DNA of 5,645 nt from an uncultured Veillonellaceae bacterium (lineage in GTDB: Bacteria; Bacillota; Negativicutes; Veillonellales; Dialisteraceae). Position numbers and translations under genes: made by a program. Under the pieces are notes generated by a model. It was not told the origin of the DNA and made no database searches. It was given only the letters and a program-made list of their open reading frames with translations. Of the stretch, positions 1 to 5,499 are shown piece after piece. Each line of letters begins with the position of its first letter. The first letter of the stretch is position 1. The stretch is from the NCBI GenBank assembly GCA_958439155.1, contig CAUBUJ010000109.1, forward strand, positions 1 through 5,645, in the 5' to 3' direction.

Positions 1-1200
1 GAGGCGCCGCTGGTGGAAGTGCTCGCAGGGATGGAGCGCGCCGGCATCGCCACAGACCAGGTCCGGTGGGAAGAGGTGCAGCGTGACATGGAGCACAGAG
101 AACGCCTCCTTTTGAAAGACATTTATACAGAAGCAGGCGAGTCCTTCAATGTGAATTCTCCCAGGCAGCTCGGCCATATTCTCTTCGAGAAGCTCGGCAT
201 GCCTGCAGGAAAGAAAACGAAAACAGGGTACTCCACCGCGGCAGATGTACTGGAACAGCTCGCAGAGAGCTATCCTGTGGTGTCCCATATTCTGCAGTAC
301 CGGACCCTGTCCAAGCTGATTTCCACCTACCTGGACGCGCTGCCCCGGCTCATCCGGAAGGAAACAGGGCGGATTCATTCCACTTTCAACCAGACGGTCA
401 CCGCGACAGGACGGCTTTCCAGCTCGGACCCGAATCTCCAGAACATTCCGGTCCGCACAGAGGAAGGGAAAAAGATCCGCTCCCTCTTCGTACCTGGCAA
501 GGGCTATGATTACTTCCTTTCGTCCGATTATTCCCAGGTGGAGCTCCGTATTCTTGCCCATATGTGCGGCGACGAAAGCCTCATTGCGGCATTCCGGAAT
601 GGGGAAGACATTCACCGGCGCACCGCGGCGGAAGTCCTGGGGAAATCCATAGAGGATGTAACCGGTGAGGAGCGGTCCCACGCGAAGGCTGTCAATTTCG
701 GCATCATTTACGGCATCAGCGATTTTGGACTGGCCCGGCAGCTGGGAATCACCCGCGCCGCGGCGGCGGCCTATATTGAAGCGTACCAGAAGCGCTATCC
801 GAGAATCCATGATTTCATGGAAGGCCTGAAAGAGAAAGCAAGGGAAACTGGACGGGCGGTAACCCTTTTCGGACGGTGCCGCCAGCTGCCTGATATTAAC
901 AGCAAAAATTTCAACCGCCGTTCTTTCGCGGAACGGACCGCCATGAATACGCCTATTCAAGGAACCGCCGCGGATATTATGAAGATCGCCATGATCCGCG
1001 TAGCGAAACGGCTCCGTGAGGAAGGCTTCCAGAGCCGGATCCTCATCCAGGTGCACGATGAACTGGTGCTCGAAGCGGTGAATGAGGAAAAGGAAGCGCT
1101 GTCCCTCCTGCTCCGGGAATGCATGGAAGGCGCCGCCAGCCTGTCGGTGCCGCTCAAAGTGGATATACACAGCGGCAAAAACTGGGCGGAGGCCAAGTAA
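1..1200 (+). CDS. polA: DNA polymerase I, C-terminal polymerase domain (5' end outside window)
   Basis: This is the 3' part of DNA polymerase I, which fills gaps and replaces RNA primers during lagging-strand synthesis and excision repair. The frame is open from base 1, so the gene is cut by the window edge; the visible 399 residues cover the thumb, palm and fingers. All family-A motifs are intact. The TATGRLSSSDPNLQNIP block lies around 400-450. Motif A (DYSQVELRI, catalytic Asp at 526-528) follows. The O-helix carries Arg 673-675, Lys 685-687, Phe 697-699 and Tyr 709-711. Motif C (VHDE) has its Asp at 1057-1059. Phe rather than Tyr at the O-helix position is usual for bacterial Pol I and goes with discrimination against dideoxynucleotides. 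The 5' nuclease and 3'-5' exonuclease regions are not visible, so proofreading status cannot be judged. The stop codon is 8 bases before coaE, indicating co-transcription. Confidence 0.97.
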   Translation, partial: EAPLVEVLAGMERAGIATDQVRWEEVQRDMEHRERLLLKDIYTEAGESFNVNSPRQLGHILFEKLGMPAGKKTKTGYSTAADVLEQLAESYPVVSHILQYRTLSKLISTYLDALPRLIRKETGRIHSTFNQTVTATGRLSSSDPNLQNIPVRTEEGKKIRSLFVPGKGYDYFLSSDYSQVELRILAHMCGDESLIAAFRNGEDIHRRTAAEVLGKSIEDVTGEERSHAKAVNFGIIYGISDFGLARQLGITRAAAAAYIEAYQKRYPRIHDFMEGLKEKARETGRAVTLFGRCRQLPDINSKNFNRRSFAERTAMNTPIQGTAADIMKIAMIRVAKRLREEGFQSRILIQVHDELVLEAVNEEKEALSLLLRECMEGAASLSVPLKVDIHSGKNWAEAK

Positions 1201-1205
1201 GGAGG
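1199..1205 (+). promoter_or_regulatory. Ribosome binding site that fixes the coaE start
   Basis: AAGGAGG overlaps the polA stop codon and lies 3 bases before ATG 1209. The spacer is short, but this is the only good site near the conserved N-terminus. A longer in-frame start at 1119 would lie inside polA and add 30 residues upstream of the P-loop strand, so 1209 is preferred. Confidence 0.7.
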
Positions 1206-1208
1206 CAT

Positions 1209-1823
1209 ATGTACCGTATTGGACTGACAGGAGGCGTGGGCTGCGGGAAAAGCACCATTTCCTCCTATATGAAAACACTGGGCCTGCCTGTGATTGACGG
1301 GGACAAACTCGCAAGGGAAGCAGTCATCCCGGGAAGCCCCTCCATGGGGAAGATCCGCCGCGTTTTCGGGCCGGGCCTTTTCCTTCCTGATGGGTCTCTG
1401 GACCGGGAAAAAATGGCGCATATCGTTTTCCAGGATAAAAATAAAATTGAAGCGCTCAACAGCATCATTCATCCCTACATCTGGCAGCGGGTGTGGGAAG
1501 AACTGCTGAAAGCGCAGCGGGAAGGGAAAGCCATTGCCGTCCTCGATATGCCCCTCCTTCTGGAAATCGGCTGGCAGCTCCGGAGCGAGTCCATATGGGT
1601 GGTGAAAGCGCCGGTGGAGCAGCAGATCCAGCGGGTGATCCAGCGGAACGGCGTGACCAGGGAAGAGGCGCTCGCCCGCATCCGGAACCAGATGCCCACC
1701 ATCAATAAGCTCAATTATGCTGATGTAGTCATCGACAACAGCGGCACCATTGAGGCGGCGCAGGCCCAGGTCCGGCAGGCTCTCTCGAAGATTCCCTGCT
1801 GGCAGCCCGGGCATGAAGCGTAA
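1209..1823 (+). CDS. coaE: Dephospho-CoA kinase
   Basis: Catalyses the last step of coenzyme A synthesis, ATP-dependent phosphorylation of the 3'-OH of dephospho-CoA, in the cytoplasm. The 204-residue protein has normal family length. It opens MYRIGLTGG and carries a P-loop at residues 8-16 (GGVGCGKST). An IDGD segment follows at 29-32, where the family has its substrate-contacting Asp. IIHP is at 86-89 and DMPLLLE at 113-119. The lid region contains R142 and R146. The family-typical ADVVIDN is at 171-177. All are in the expected order, with no sign of damage. It is translated from a site overlapping the polA stop and is followed after 15 bases by the transglycosylase gene. In Bacillus-type genomes mutM often separates polA and coaE; here it is absent. 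Arginine codons are mostly CGG (8 of 14). Confidence 0.95.
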   Translation: MYRIGLTGGVGCGKSTISSYMKTLGLPVIDGDKLAREAVIPGSPSMGKIRRVFGPGLFLPDGSLDREKMAHIVFQDKNKIEALNSIIHPYIWQRVWEELLKAQREGKAIAVLDMPLLLEIGWQLRSESIWVVKAPVEQQIQRVIQRNGVTREEALARIRNQMPTINKLNYADVVIDNSGTIEAAQAQVRQALSKIPCWQPGHEA

Positions 1824-1838
1824 GAAAGACGGAACACC

Positions 1839-2462
1839 ATGAACACCATTTCCAACTGGAAACTGTACAACCGACGGGAATACAGGCCCTCTATGGCAAG
1901 GCGCGGCGTGCGGACTTTTACTGTGCTGGCGGCGCTTCTCTGCTGCTTTGTCCTCTATGAGGAAGAAGAGCTCCTCTCCCCGGTGTCCCTGTACCAGCCT
2001 GACGCGGCGATCGAAAAACTGATCGCGGAAAACGGGAAGCGCTATTCCCTGAGCCCGGAACTGCTCCAGGCGGTGATCCTGACGGAGAGCAAGTACAATA
2101 CCCATGCCGTGTCCAGTACCGGCGCGGTAGGCGTCATGCAGCTCATGCCCGATACGGCGGAATGGATTTCCGGGGAGAGCGGCCTTCCCGCGAAAAATCT
2201 CCGGGATCCGGCGGAGAACATTCCCCTTGGGGCGTGGTACCTGGAATTTCTCATAGAAAAATATGAAGGAAATCTGGTTCTTGCCCTGGCAGCGTACAAC
2301 GCGGGACGGGGCAATGTGGATGACTGGATGAAGACCTACCACTGGCCGAAAAATTACGCCGATATCAGCGGGATTCCTTTTCCGGAAACGAGGGAATTTG
2401 TGAAGTCTGTCATAGAGAGCCGGGACCAGCTCCGGGAAGAACGGACAAAGGGAGGGAATTGA
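1839..2462 (+). CDS. Small membrane-anchored lytic transglycosylase (SLT domain)
   Basis: A 207-residue peptidoglycan lytic transglycosylase that would cleave the MurNAc-GlcNAc bond, forming 1,6-anhydro-MurNAc, on the outer face of the cytoplasmic membrane. A basic N-terminus (RR at 12-13, RRGVR at 21-25) precedes one hydrophobic segment at about 26-40, read as an uncleaved anchor; LLCC there is not a convincing lipobox. The SLT domain runs from about 55 to 195. It has the catalytic Glu in TES (E83), GAVGVMQLMP at 95-104, AYNAGRG at 152-158 and IPFPETREFV at 179-188. It lacks the large superhelical domain of Slt70, so it is a minimal catalytic module. ATG 1839 is preceded only by a weak purine-rich stretch. 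ATG 1893, 18 codons later and just before the hydrophobic segment, is a possible alternative start. Co-transcribed with coaE; its stop abuts the next start codon. Confidence 0.9.
   Translation: MNTISNWKLYNRREYRPSMARRGVRTFTVLAALLCCFVLYEEEELLSPVSLYQPDAAIEKLIAENGKRYSLSPELLQAVILTESKYNTHAVSSTGAVGVMQLMPDTAEWISGESGLPAKNLRDPAENIPLGAWYLEFLIEKYEGNLVLALAAYNAGRGNVDDWMKTYHWPKNYADISGIPFPETREFVKSVIESRDQLREERTKGGN
2447..2456 (+). promoter_or_regulatory. Ribosome binding site supporting a TTG start
   Basis: AAAGGGAGGG inside the 3' end of the transglycosylase gene ends 6 bases before TTG 2463. This strong, well-spaced site justifies the non-ATG start placed immediately after the TGA of the upstream gene and implies translational coupling. 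Confidence 0.7.
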
Positions 2463-3143
2463 TTGGAACTCACAGAAGACCAGAAAAAGCGGCGCCAGGG
2501 ATTTTTGGACTGGGAAGCGGAACACCGTCTGCCTGCCGCGGTGGGGGATTTCCATTTCCGGCGGATCGACAAGCAGGAAGGGCGTATTTACTATGCCTTT
2601 GCCTATGTGAGTGAGTCCACCGGCTGGGAAGTGCGCGCTCTCTTTGATGAGGAAACCATGGACTACATGGTGAAAACCGATTTCCGCCTCTTCGTGATGA
2701 CCGATATCGACCTGATCAGCGGCGATTTTGAAGCCTACAAGAAGGCGGTAGAGACGCTCCTTGTGCCGCATATGACGAAGGAACTGCTCCACCGGGAAGA
2801 AGTATCGGTCATCGTGAGAGGAAAGGCCTTTACCGTGTGGGACTACAGCGAGATCCTGCCGCCGGCCATCGGACCGTACCGGCGCGTCATAGAACCGGCG
2901 AAACCCCTTCTCGGGCTGAACGGCTCCTATATGATCGCGGTCTATGAATGGCAGGAAAAAGAACGGGGCATGATTTTCTTTTACAATATGTTCCGTGACG
3001 AATACTACGCGGAAAAAAGCGCGGAAAAAATTCCCATTATCATCCATGATTACGATTCCAAAACCATCAAGGAACTGGAAGAAAACATACGGAAACATCT
3101 CCCAGAGGATCTGGAAAAATTAAAAACAGAAAAACCAGAATAA
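2463..3143 (+). CDS. Conserved-looking soluble protein of unknown function
   Basis: I do not recognise this 226-residue protein. It has no signal peptide, no hydrophobic segment long enough to span a membrane, and no P-loop or cysteine metal site. It looks like a folded cytoplasmic alpha/beta protein rich in aromatic and acidic residues. Features include a charged N-terminal helix (about 3-22), beta-like stretches at about 42-50 (RIYYAFAYV), 113-118, 156-163 (YMIAVYEW) and 170-175 (MIFFYN), and a lysine/glutamate-rich helical tail from about 199 to the end. Translation starts at TTG 2463, immediately after the transglycosylase stop, with a strong Shine-Dalgarno site. It is the last gene before the operon terminator. 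That placement makes it part of the polA-coaE-transglycosylase transcript, but gives no specific function. Base composition and codon use match its upstream neighbours. Confidence 0.85.
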   Translation: MELTEDQKKRRQGFLDWEAEHRLPAAVGDFHFRRIDKQEGRIYYAFAYVSESTGWEVRALFDEETMDYMVKTDFRLFVMTDIDLISGDFEAYKKAVETLLVPHMTKELLHREEVSVIVRGKAFTVWDYSEILPPAIGPYRRVIEPAKPLLGLNGSYMIAVYEWQEKERGMIFFYNMFRDEYYAEKSAEKIPIIIHDYDSKTIKELEENIRKHLPEDLEKLKTEKPE

Positions 3144-3187
3144 AAATCTCCCTGAAAATGGATTTCTGTTTCTGAAAGGGACAAAGG

Positions 3188-3212
3188 AAACGCTCCGGAA
3201 GGGGCGTTTTTT
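3188..3212 (+). terminator. Intrinsic terminator of the polA operon
   Basis: A 9-bp stem (3188-3196 with 3201-3209), with one G-T wobble and a GGAA tetraloop, is followed at once by a run of six T (3207-3212, partly in the stem). It lies 45 bases after the stop of the last plus-strand gene. The orientation fits termination of plus-strand transcription. Confidence 0.88.
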
Positions 3213-3241
3213 GCGTGTTTTATAGACAGAAAAGGCATAGA

Positions 3242-3273
3242 AAAACACCGCGCCCCAAAAGACGCGGTGTTTT
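3242..3273 (-). terminator. Terminator of the minus-strand cbiK unit, probably bidirectional
   Basis: A perfect 11-bp stem (3242-3252 with 3263-3273) encloses a 10-base loop. It is A-rich on its left arm and T-rich on its right, so RNA from either strand ends in a U run. On the minus strand the hairpin begins 26 bases after the binding-protein stop and its final arm ends in TGTTTTT. It thus closes the minus-strand unit and may back up the plus-strand terminator 30 bases away. Confidence 0.85.
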
Positions 3274-3298
3274 GGAAAATTTCTTCTGTTCTAACCGG

Positions 3299-4228
3299 TT
3301 ATTTTCCTTCGTAAGCAAGATGGATCAGTTGTTCCATCGCTTCCGGCGTGCGGACCCCTGGATTCATGAGGAAGAGGTCATACGGGAGGAAGAAGACTTT
3401 TCCCGCTTTCACAGCCTGGAGGCCGGACCAGGCGGGATTGCTCCGCATTTCCTCGTCGAGCTTCTTGTTGATATCTGCAGCTTTCCCCATGGTAACGATG
3501 AAGATCACTTCCGGATCATCGGCGGTGAGCTGTTCCAGAGAATAGGGGACCGTCTTGTCCGACAGATTCAGTTCCTTGTGGGCGGTGATCACATTATTCA
3601 TCTTCAGGTAGGATACCATGGAAGCGCAGATGGATTCCGGCGTTTCCGCGGTGACATCCTTGCCGGTGGCGCGGAGGACCGCCACTTTCGCCGGCGTGTA
3701 CTTCGCCGCTTTGTCTTCCGCCGCTTTCACGCCCGCTTCATACTTAGAGATGACCTGGGCTGCCTGGTCTTCCTTGCCGTAGACCTGGCCGAGGAATGTC
3801 AGGAGGGGCACATTGTCGCTGATGCCGTCATAATTGACCAGAATGTAGGGGAGGTTGTTGCTCTTCAGGAGAGATTCCAGTTTCTGGTTCTGTTTGGTTT
3901 CGCCAATGACAAAATCCGGATTCAGGCTGACCAGCTTTTCCATATCAATATGGGAGATCTGGCCCAGTTCGGGGAGGCTTTTGGCTGCGTCCGGGATGGG
4001 GCTCTGCGTGGTCGGCCGCGCGAGAGACGTGCCGCCTACGGCGTAGGCCATATTGAGGAGCGGCGCGGTAAGCGTCACCGGCCGCTGGGGGAGCGATTTC
4101 AGGGTGACCGTTTGGTCTTTAAAGGTGAGAGTTTTCCCTTTCTCACTGGAAGCAGAATTGGAATTTCCGCATCCGAAGAGGGCGAGGCAGGCGGAAAGAA
4201 CCATCAGTAAAAATAAGATTTTTCTCAT
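3299..4228 (-). CDS. Lipoprotein substrate-binding protein, BtuF/HmuT-like ABC importer family
   Basis: A 309-residue class III periplasmic binding protein (Peripla_BP_2 fold), the family that delivers cobalamin, haem or ferric siderophores to ABC importers. The N-terminus is a lipoprotein signal: MRK, a hydrophobic core, and LFGC with Cys20 as the likely lipidated residue, followed by a Ser/Asn-rich linker (21-30). A second Cys in LSAC (14) also resembles a lipobox but would leave a very short hydrophobic core. Family-typical segments are DMEKLVSLNPDFVIG (95-109), a central helix-rich linker around 140-175, SLEQLTADDPEVIFIV (230-245) and the NPAWSGLQAVKAGKVFFLP block (264-282). The ligand cannot be read from sequence; cobalamin or another tetrapyrrole is suggested by the cbiK neighbour. 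GAGGA at 4235-4239 lies 6 bases before ATG 4228. No permease or ATPase is adjacent downstream. A terminator separates it from cbiK, so it is probably expressed by read-through. Confidence 0.88.
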   Translation of the reverse strand: MRKILFLLMVLSACLALFGCGNSNSASSEKGKTLTFKDQTVTLKSLPQRPVTLTAPLLNMAYAVGGTSLARPTTQSPIPDAAKSLPELGQISHIDMEKLVSLNPDFVIGETKQNQKLESLLKSNNLPYILVNYDGISDNVPLLTFLGQVYGKEDQAAQVISKYEAGVKAAEDKAAKYTPAKVAVLRATGKDVTAETPESICASMVSYLKMNNVITAHKELNLSDKTVPYSLEQLTADDPEVIFIVTMGKAADINKKLDEEMRSNPAWSGLQAVKAGKVFFLPYDLFLMNPGVRTPEAMEQLIHLAYEGK

Positions 4229-4234
4229 TATAGT

Positions 4235-4239
4235 TCCTC
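4235..4239 (-). promoter_or_regulatory. Ribosome binding site of the substrate-binding protein gene
   Basis: On the minus strand, GAGGA is 6 bases upstream of ATG 4228. It confirms that start and shows that the gene has its own initiation site rather than relying on coupling to cbiK. Confidence 0.65.
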
Positions 4240-4270
4240 TGATTTATGACTGATTTTTAAAGATGGGAGA

Positions 4271-4305
4271 AAATGAAAAGAATCCCTGCACTTGGCAGAG
4301 ATTCT
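4271..4305 (-). terminator. Intergenic terminator between cbiK and the binding-protein gene
   Basis: In minus-strand RNA an 11-bp stem (4295-4305 with 4279-4289) with a 5-base loop is followed by UUUUCAUUUU. One pair (4299 with 4285) is a U-G wobble in minus-strand RNA but an A-C mismatch in plus-strand RNA, so the structure is built for the cbiK direction. It lies 36 bases after the cbiK stop. The interrupted U tract suggests partial termination, lowering expression of the gene behind it. Confidence 0.75.
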
Positions 4306-4309
4306 CTTC

Positions 4310-4329
4310 AGAAACCGTACCTGGTTTCC
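4310..4329 (-). other. Small hairpin just after the cbiK stop
   Basis: In minus-strand RNA, GGAAACC pairs with GGUUUCU (7 bp including one terminal G-U) around a 6-base loop. It lies between the cbiK stop codon and the intergenic terminator. It has no U tract of its own, so it may protect the cbiK message 3' end or simply be incidental. Confidence 0.4.
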
Positions 4330-4340
4330 AAAAGGGTTGC

Positions 4341-5330
4341 TTATTTGTTCAGAGCAGCTACTGCTTCGTTGGCTCTTTCTACATAGAGGCCGCGAACGTT
4401 GGCGTTTTCGCCGAGGCCATGGATGTAGGTATCAACGGTGAAGCCTGCCGCTTTGAGCTGGCTCTTATGGCTGTCCGGTTCATCCCCTGCCATATCGTTG
4501 TTGGCATGATCGCCGGCAACCATCATGATCGGCATGAGGGTGACGTGCTTGATGCCTTTCTGTTTCAGCTGCGGGATGACATCGTCCAGGTTCGGACGGC
4601 CTTCTACAGAGTATACGAATACGTTATTCATGCCCAGCTGGTTCAGACGGTTCTGGATGACGCTGTAGTAAGCGTTGCCCGGATGCGGGGTGCCGTGAGC
4701 CATGATGAGGGTAGCGTCCTGCGGGCCCATCTTCGGGAACTGGCTGGAGAGAGCGTTCAGGAAATCTACGACCTGGTCCGGTTCACCTTCGGTGCCCTGG
4801 AAGTACATCAGCGGGGTAGCAAGGGAAATTTCTTTGAAGTCCTTGGCGTACTGCTTGGTAACGACAGAGTCATAGGTGTATTCCATGCCCGGAATGACAT
4901 CGAGGGAGACAACAGCGATACGGGTGTAGCCTTCTGCTTTGAGTTTCGCGAAAGCTTCTTCCGGGGTCAGCTTCTGTACGCCTTCCTTGGCTTTCACGCG
5001 GTCAATGATGATGTGGCTGGTATAAGCTTCGAAAACCGGTACGTTCGGGTTGGCTTTCTGGATGGCCGCTTCTACAGCGTCAATGGTCTTGGCACGGGTA
5101 TCTTTGAAGGTGGTGCCGAAGGTCATAACCAGGATGGCGTCCTTGTTCGGAAGGTTAGCCAGTTCCGGGTTGCCGCCGGTCCATACGCCGACAGTAGAAG
5201 CTTCACGGAGAGCCGGGGTAACGTCCTTGACTTCCGGATTCAGTTCATATGCGCTGGCGCTCATGCCGAAGCTTGCAGCGCAGAGAGCAGCCATGGATAC
5301 AGACAGAAGAGCTTTCATGCTTTTTCTCAT
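4341..5330 (-). CDS. cbiK: Exported sirohydrochlorin cobaltochelatase, CbiK family
   Basis: CbiK inserts Co2+ into sirohydrochlorin in the anaerobic cobalamin pathway and belongs to the class II chelatases. This 329-residue copy starts with a clear Sec signal peptide: MRK, a hydrophobic core at about 6-22, and ASA followed by Tyr28, so the mature enzyme should be periplasmic. The chelatase core begins with ILVMTFGTTFKDTR (66-79). The likely metal and catalytic ligands are His212 in MAHGTPHPGN, Glu243 in VEGRPNLDDVI and His275 in MMVAGDHANNDMAGDE. Their spacing (31 and 32) matches the His-Glu-His set described for CbiK enzymes. An exported CbiK is known from Desulfovibrio vulgaris, where a role in metal or haem handling rather than bulk cobalamin synthesis was proposed; the same may hold here. 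ATG 5330 lies 10 bases after AAGGAG. TTG 5336, two codons earlier, is only 4 bases after it and less likely. Arginine codons are mostly CGT (5 of 9, no CGG), unlike neighbouring genes, suggesting high expression. Confidence 0.92.
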   Translation of the reverse strand: MRKSMKALLSVSMAALCAASFGMSASAYELNPEVKDVTPALREASTVGVWTGGNPELANLPNKDAILVMTFGTTFKDTRAKTIDAVEAAIQKANPNVPVFEAYTSHIIIDRVKAKEGVQKLTPEEAFAKLKAEGYTRIAVVSLDVIPGMEYTYDSVVTKQYAKDFKEISLATPLMYFQGTEGEPDQVVDFLNALSSQFPKMGPQDATLIMAHGTPHPGNAYYSVIQNRLNQLGMNNVFVYSVEGRPNLDDVIPQLKQKGIKHVTLMPIMMVAGDHANNDMAGDEPDSHKSQLKAAGFTVDTYIHGLGENANVRGLYVERANEAVAALNK

Positions 5331-5336
5331 TGTCAA

Positions 5337-5464
5337 TTCACTCCTTAATAAACGTGTCCGCTTATATTGCGGAAATTTTCCAATGGCCCGCTTCCCTGAC
5401 GGCGCGTGCCGCCCCGGCCAATGGAATGATGAGATCGTGAAGCGGTCTTCCTGCGCCTCACAAC
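5337..5464 (-). promoter_or_regulatory. GC-rich structured 5' leader of cbiK
   Basis: The inferred cbiK transcript has an untranslated leader of about 130 bases that is 65% GC over 5381-5460, although the DNA just upstream is 24% GC. In minus-strand RNA, four helices can be drawn by eye. Helix 1 is an 8-bp stem right at the 5' end (5454-5461 with 5437-5444, 9-base loop CAGGAAGAC). Helix 2 is an 11-position stem with one U-U mismatch (5416-5426 with 5378-5388). Inside it is a 6-bp hairpin (5408-5413 with 5398-5403, tetraloop ACGC). Helix 4 is a 5-bp hairpin (5369-5373 with 5357-5361) just before the ribosome binding site. Two of these stems contain G-U pairs valid only in the minus-strand RNA. 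No known riboswitch class is recognised. It could be an mRNA-stabilising leader, a protein-binding site or an uncharacterised sensor. Confidence 0.6.
5341..5346 (-). promoter_or_regulatory. Ribosome binding site of cbiK
   Basis: AAGGAG on the minus strand is 10 bases before ATG 5330 and 4 bases before TTG 5336. The spacing and codon type favour ATG, giving the signal peptide its usual short basic start. Confidence 0.7.
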
Positions 5465-5470
5465 GTCTAT

Positions 5471-5499
5471 ATATTAGTACATGGCAAAAAAATAGTCAA
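5471..5499 (-). promoter_or_regulatory. Sigma-70-type promoter of cbiK
   Basis: On the minus strand TTGACT (5499-5494; five of six consensus -35 bases) is followed by a 17-base spacer and TAATAT (5476-5471; four of six consensus -10 bases). Transcription would begin near 5464, at the sharp boundary between AT-rich and GC-rich DNA and just before the first leader helix. Spacing and context are good; the start site is inferred. Confidence 0.65.

Noticed and set aside
1119..1208. Longer coaE with a start at 1119 inside polA
   Set aside because: It would put 30 unrelated residues before the conserved IGLTGG strand, and ATG 1209 has AAGGAGG directly in front.
957..3098. Very long (713-codon) minus-strand open frame antisense to polA, coaE, the transglycosylase and the unknown gene
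   Set aside because: The opposite strand encodes proteins with intact family motifs and proper ribosome sites across the same stretch. The antisense product is rich in Phe, His, Pro and Arg with no recognisable domain, and the frame runs across several sense genes. It is a codon-bias shadow.
3163..3174. Tandem TTTCTG repeat and a weak TCCCT/AGGGA pairing between the last plus-strand gene and its terminator
   Set aside because: Two short copies and a 5-bp stem with a long loop are within chance expectation in this AT-rich spacer.
3215..4210. Plus-strand open frame opposite the substrate-binding protein gene
   Set aside because: The minus-strand frame has a lipoprotein signal, family motifs and a ribosome site; the plus-strand product has none and begins inside the terminator region.
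4263..5348. Plus-strand open frame opposite cbiK
   Set aside because: CbiK motifs and the signal peptide are unambiguous on the minus strand. The plus frame starts within the intergenic terminator and shows no recognisable domain.
5337..5461. Cobalamin riboswitch upstream of cbiK, suggested by CAGGAAGACC near 5445-5454, which resembles part of the B12 box
   Set aside because: The match needs an insertion and a deletion. The rest of the aptamer is missing: the upstream DNA where it should lie is AT-rich and lacks the conserved core, and the likely transcription start leaves no room for it.
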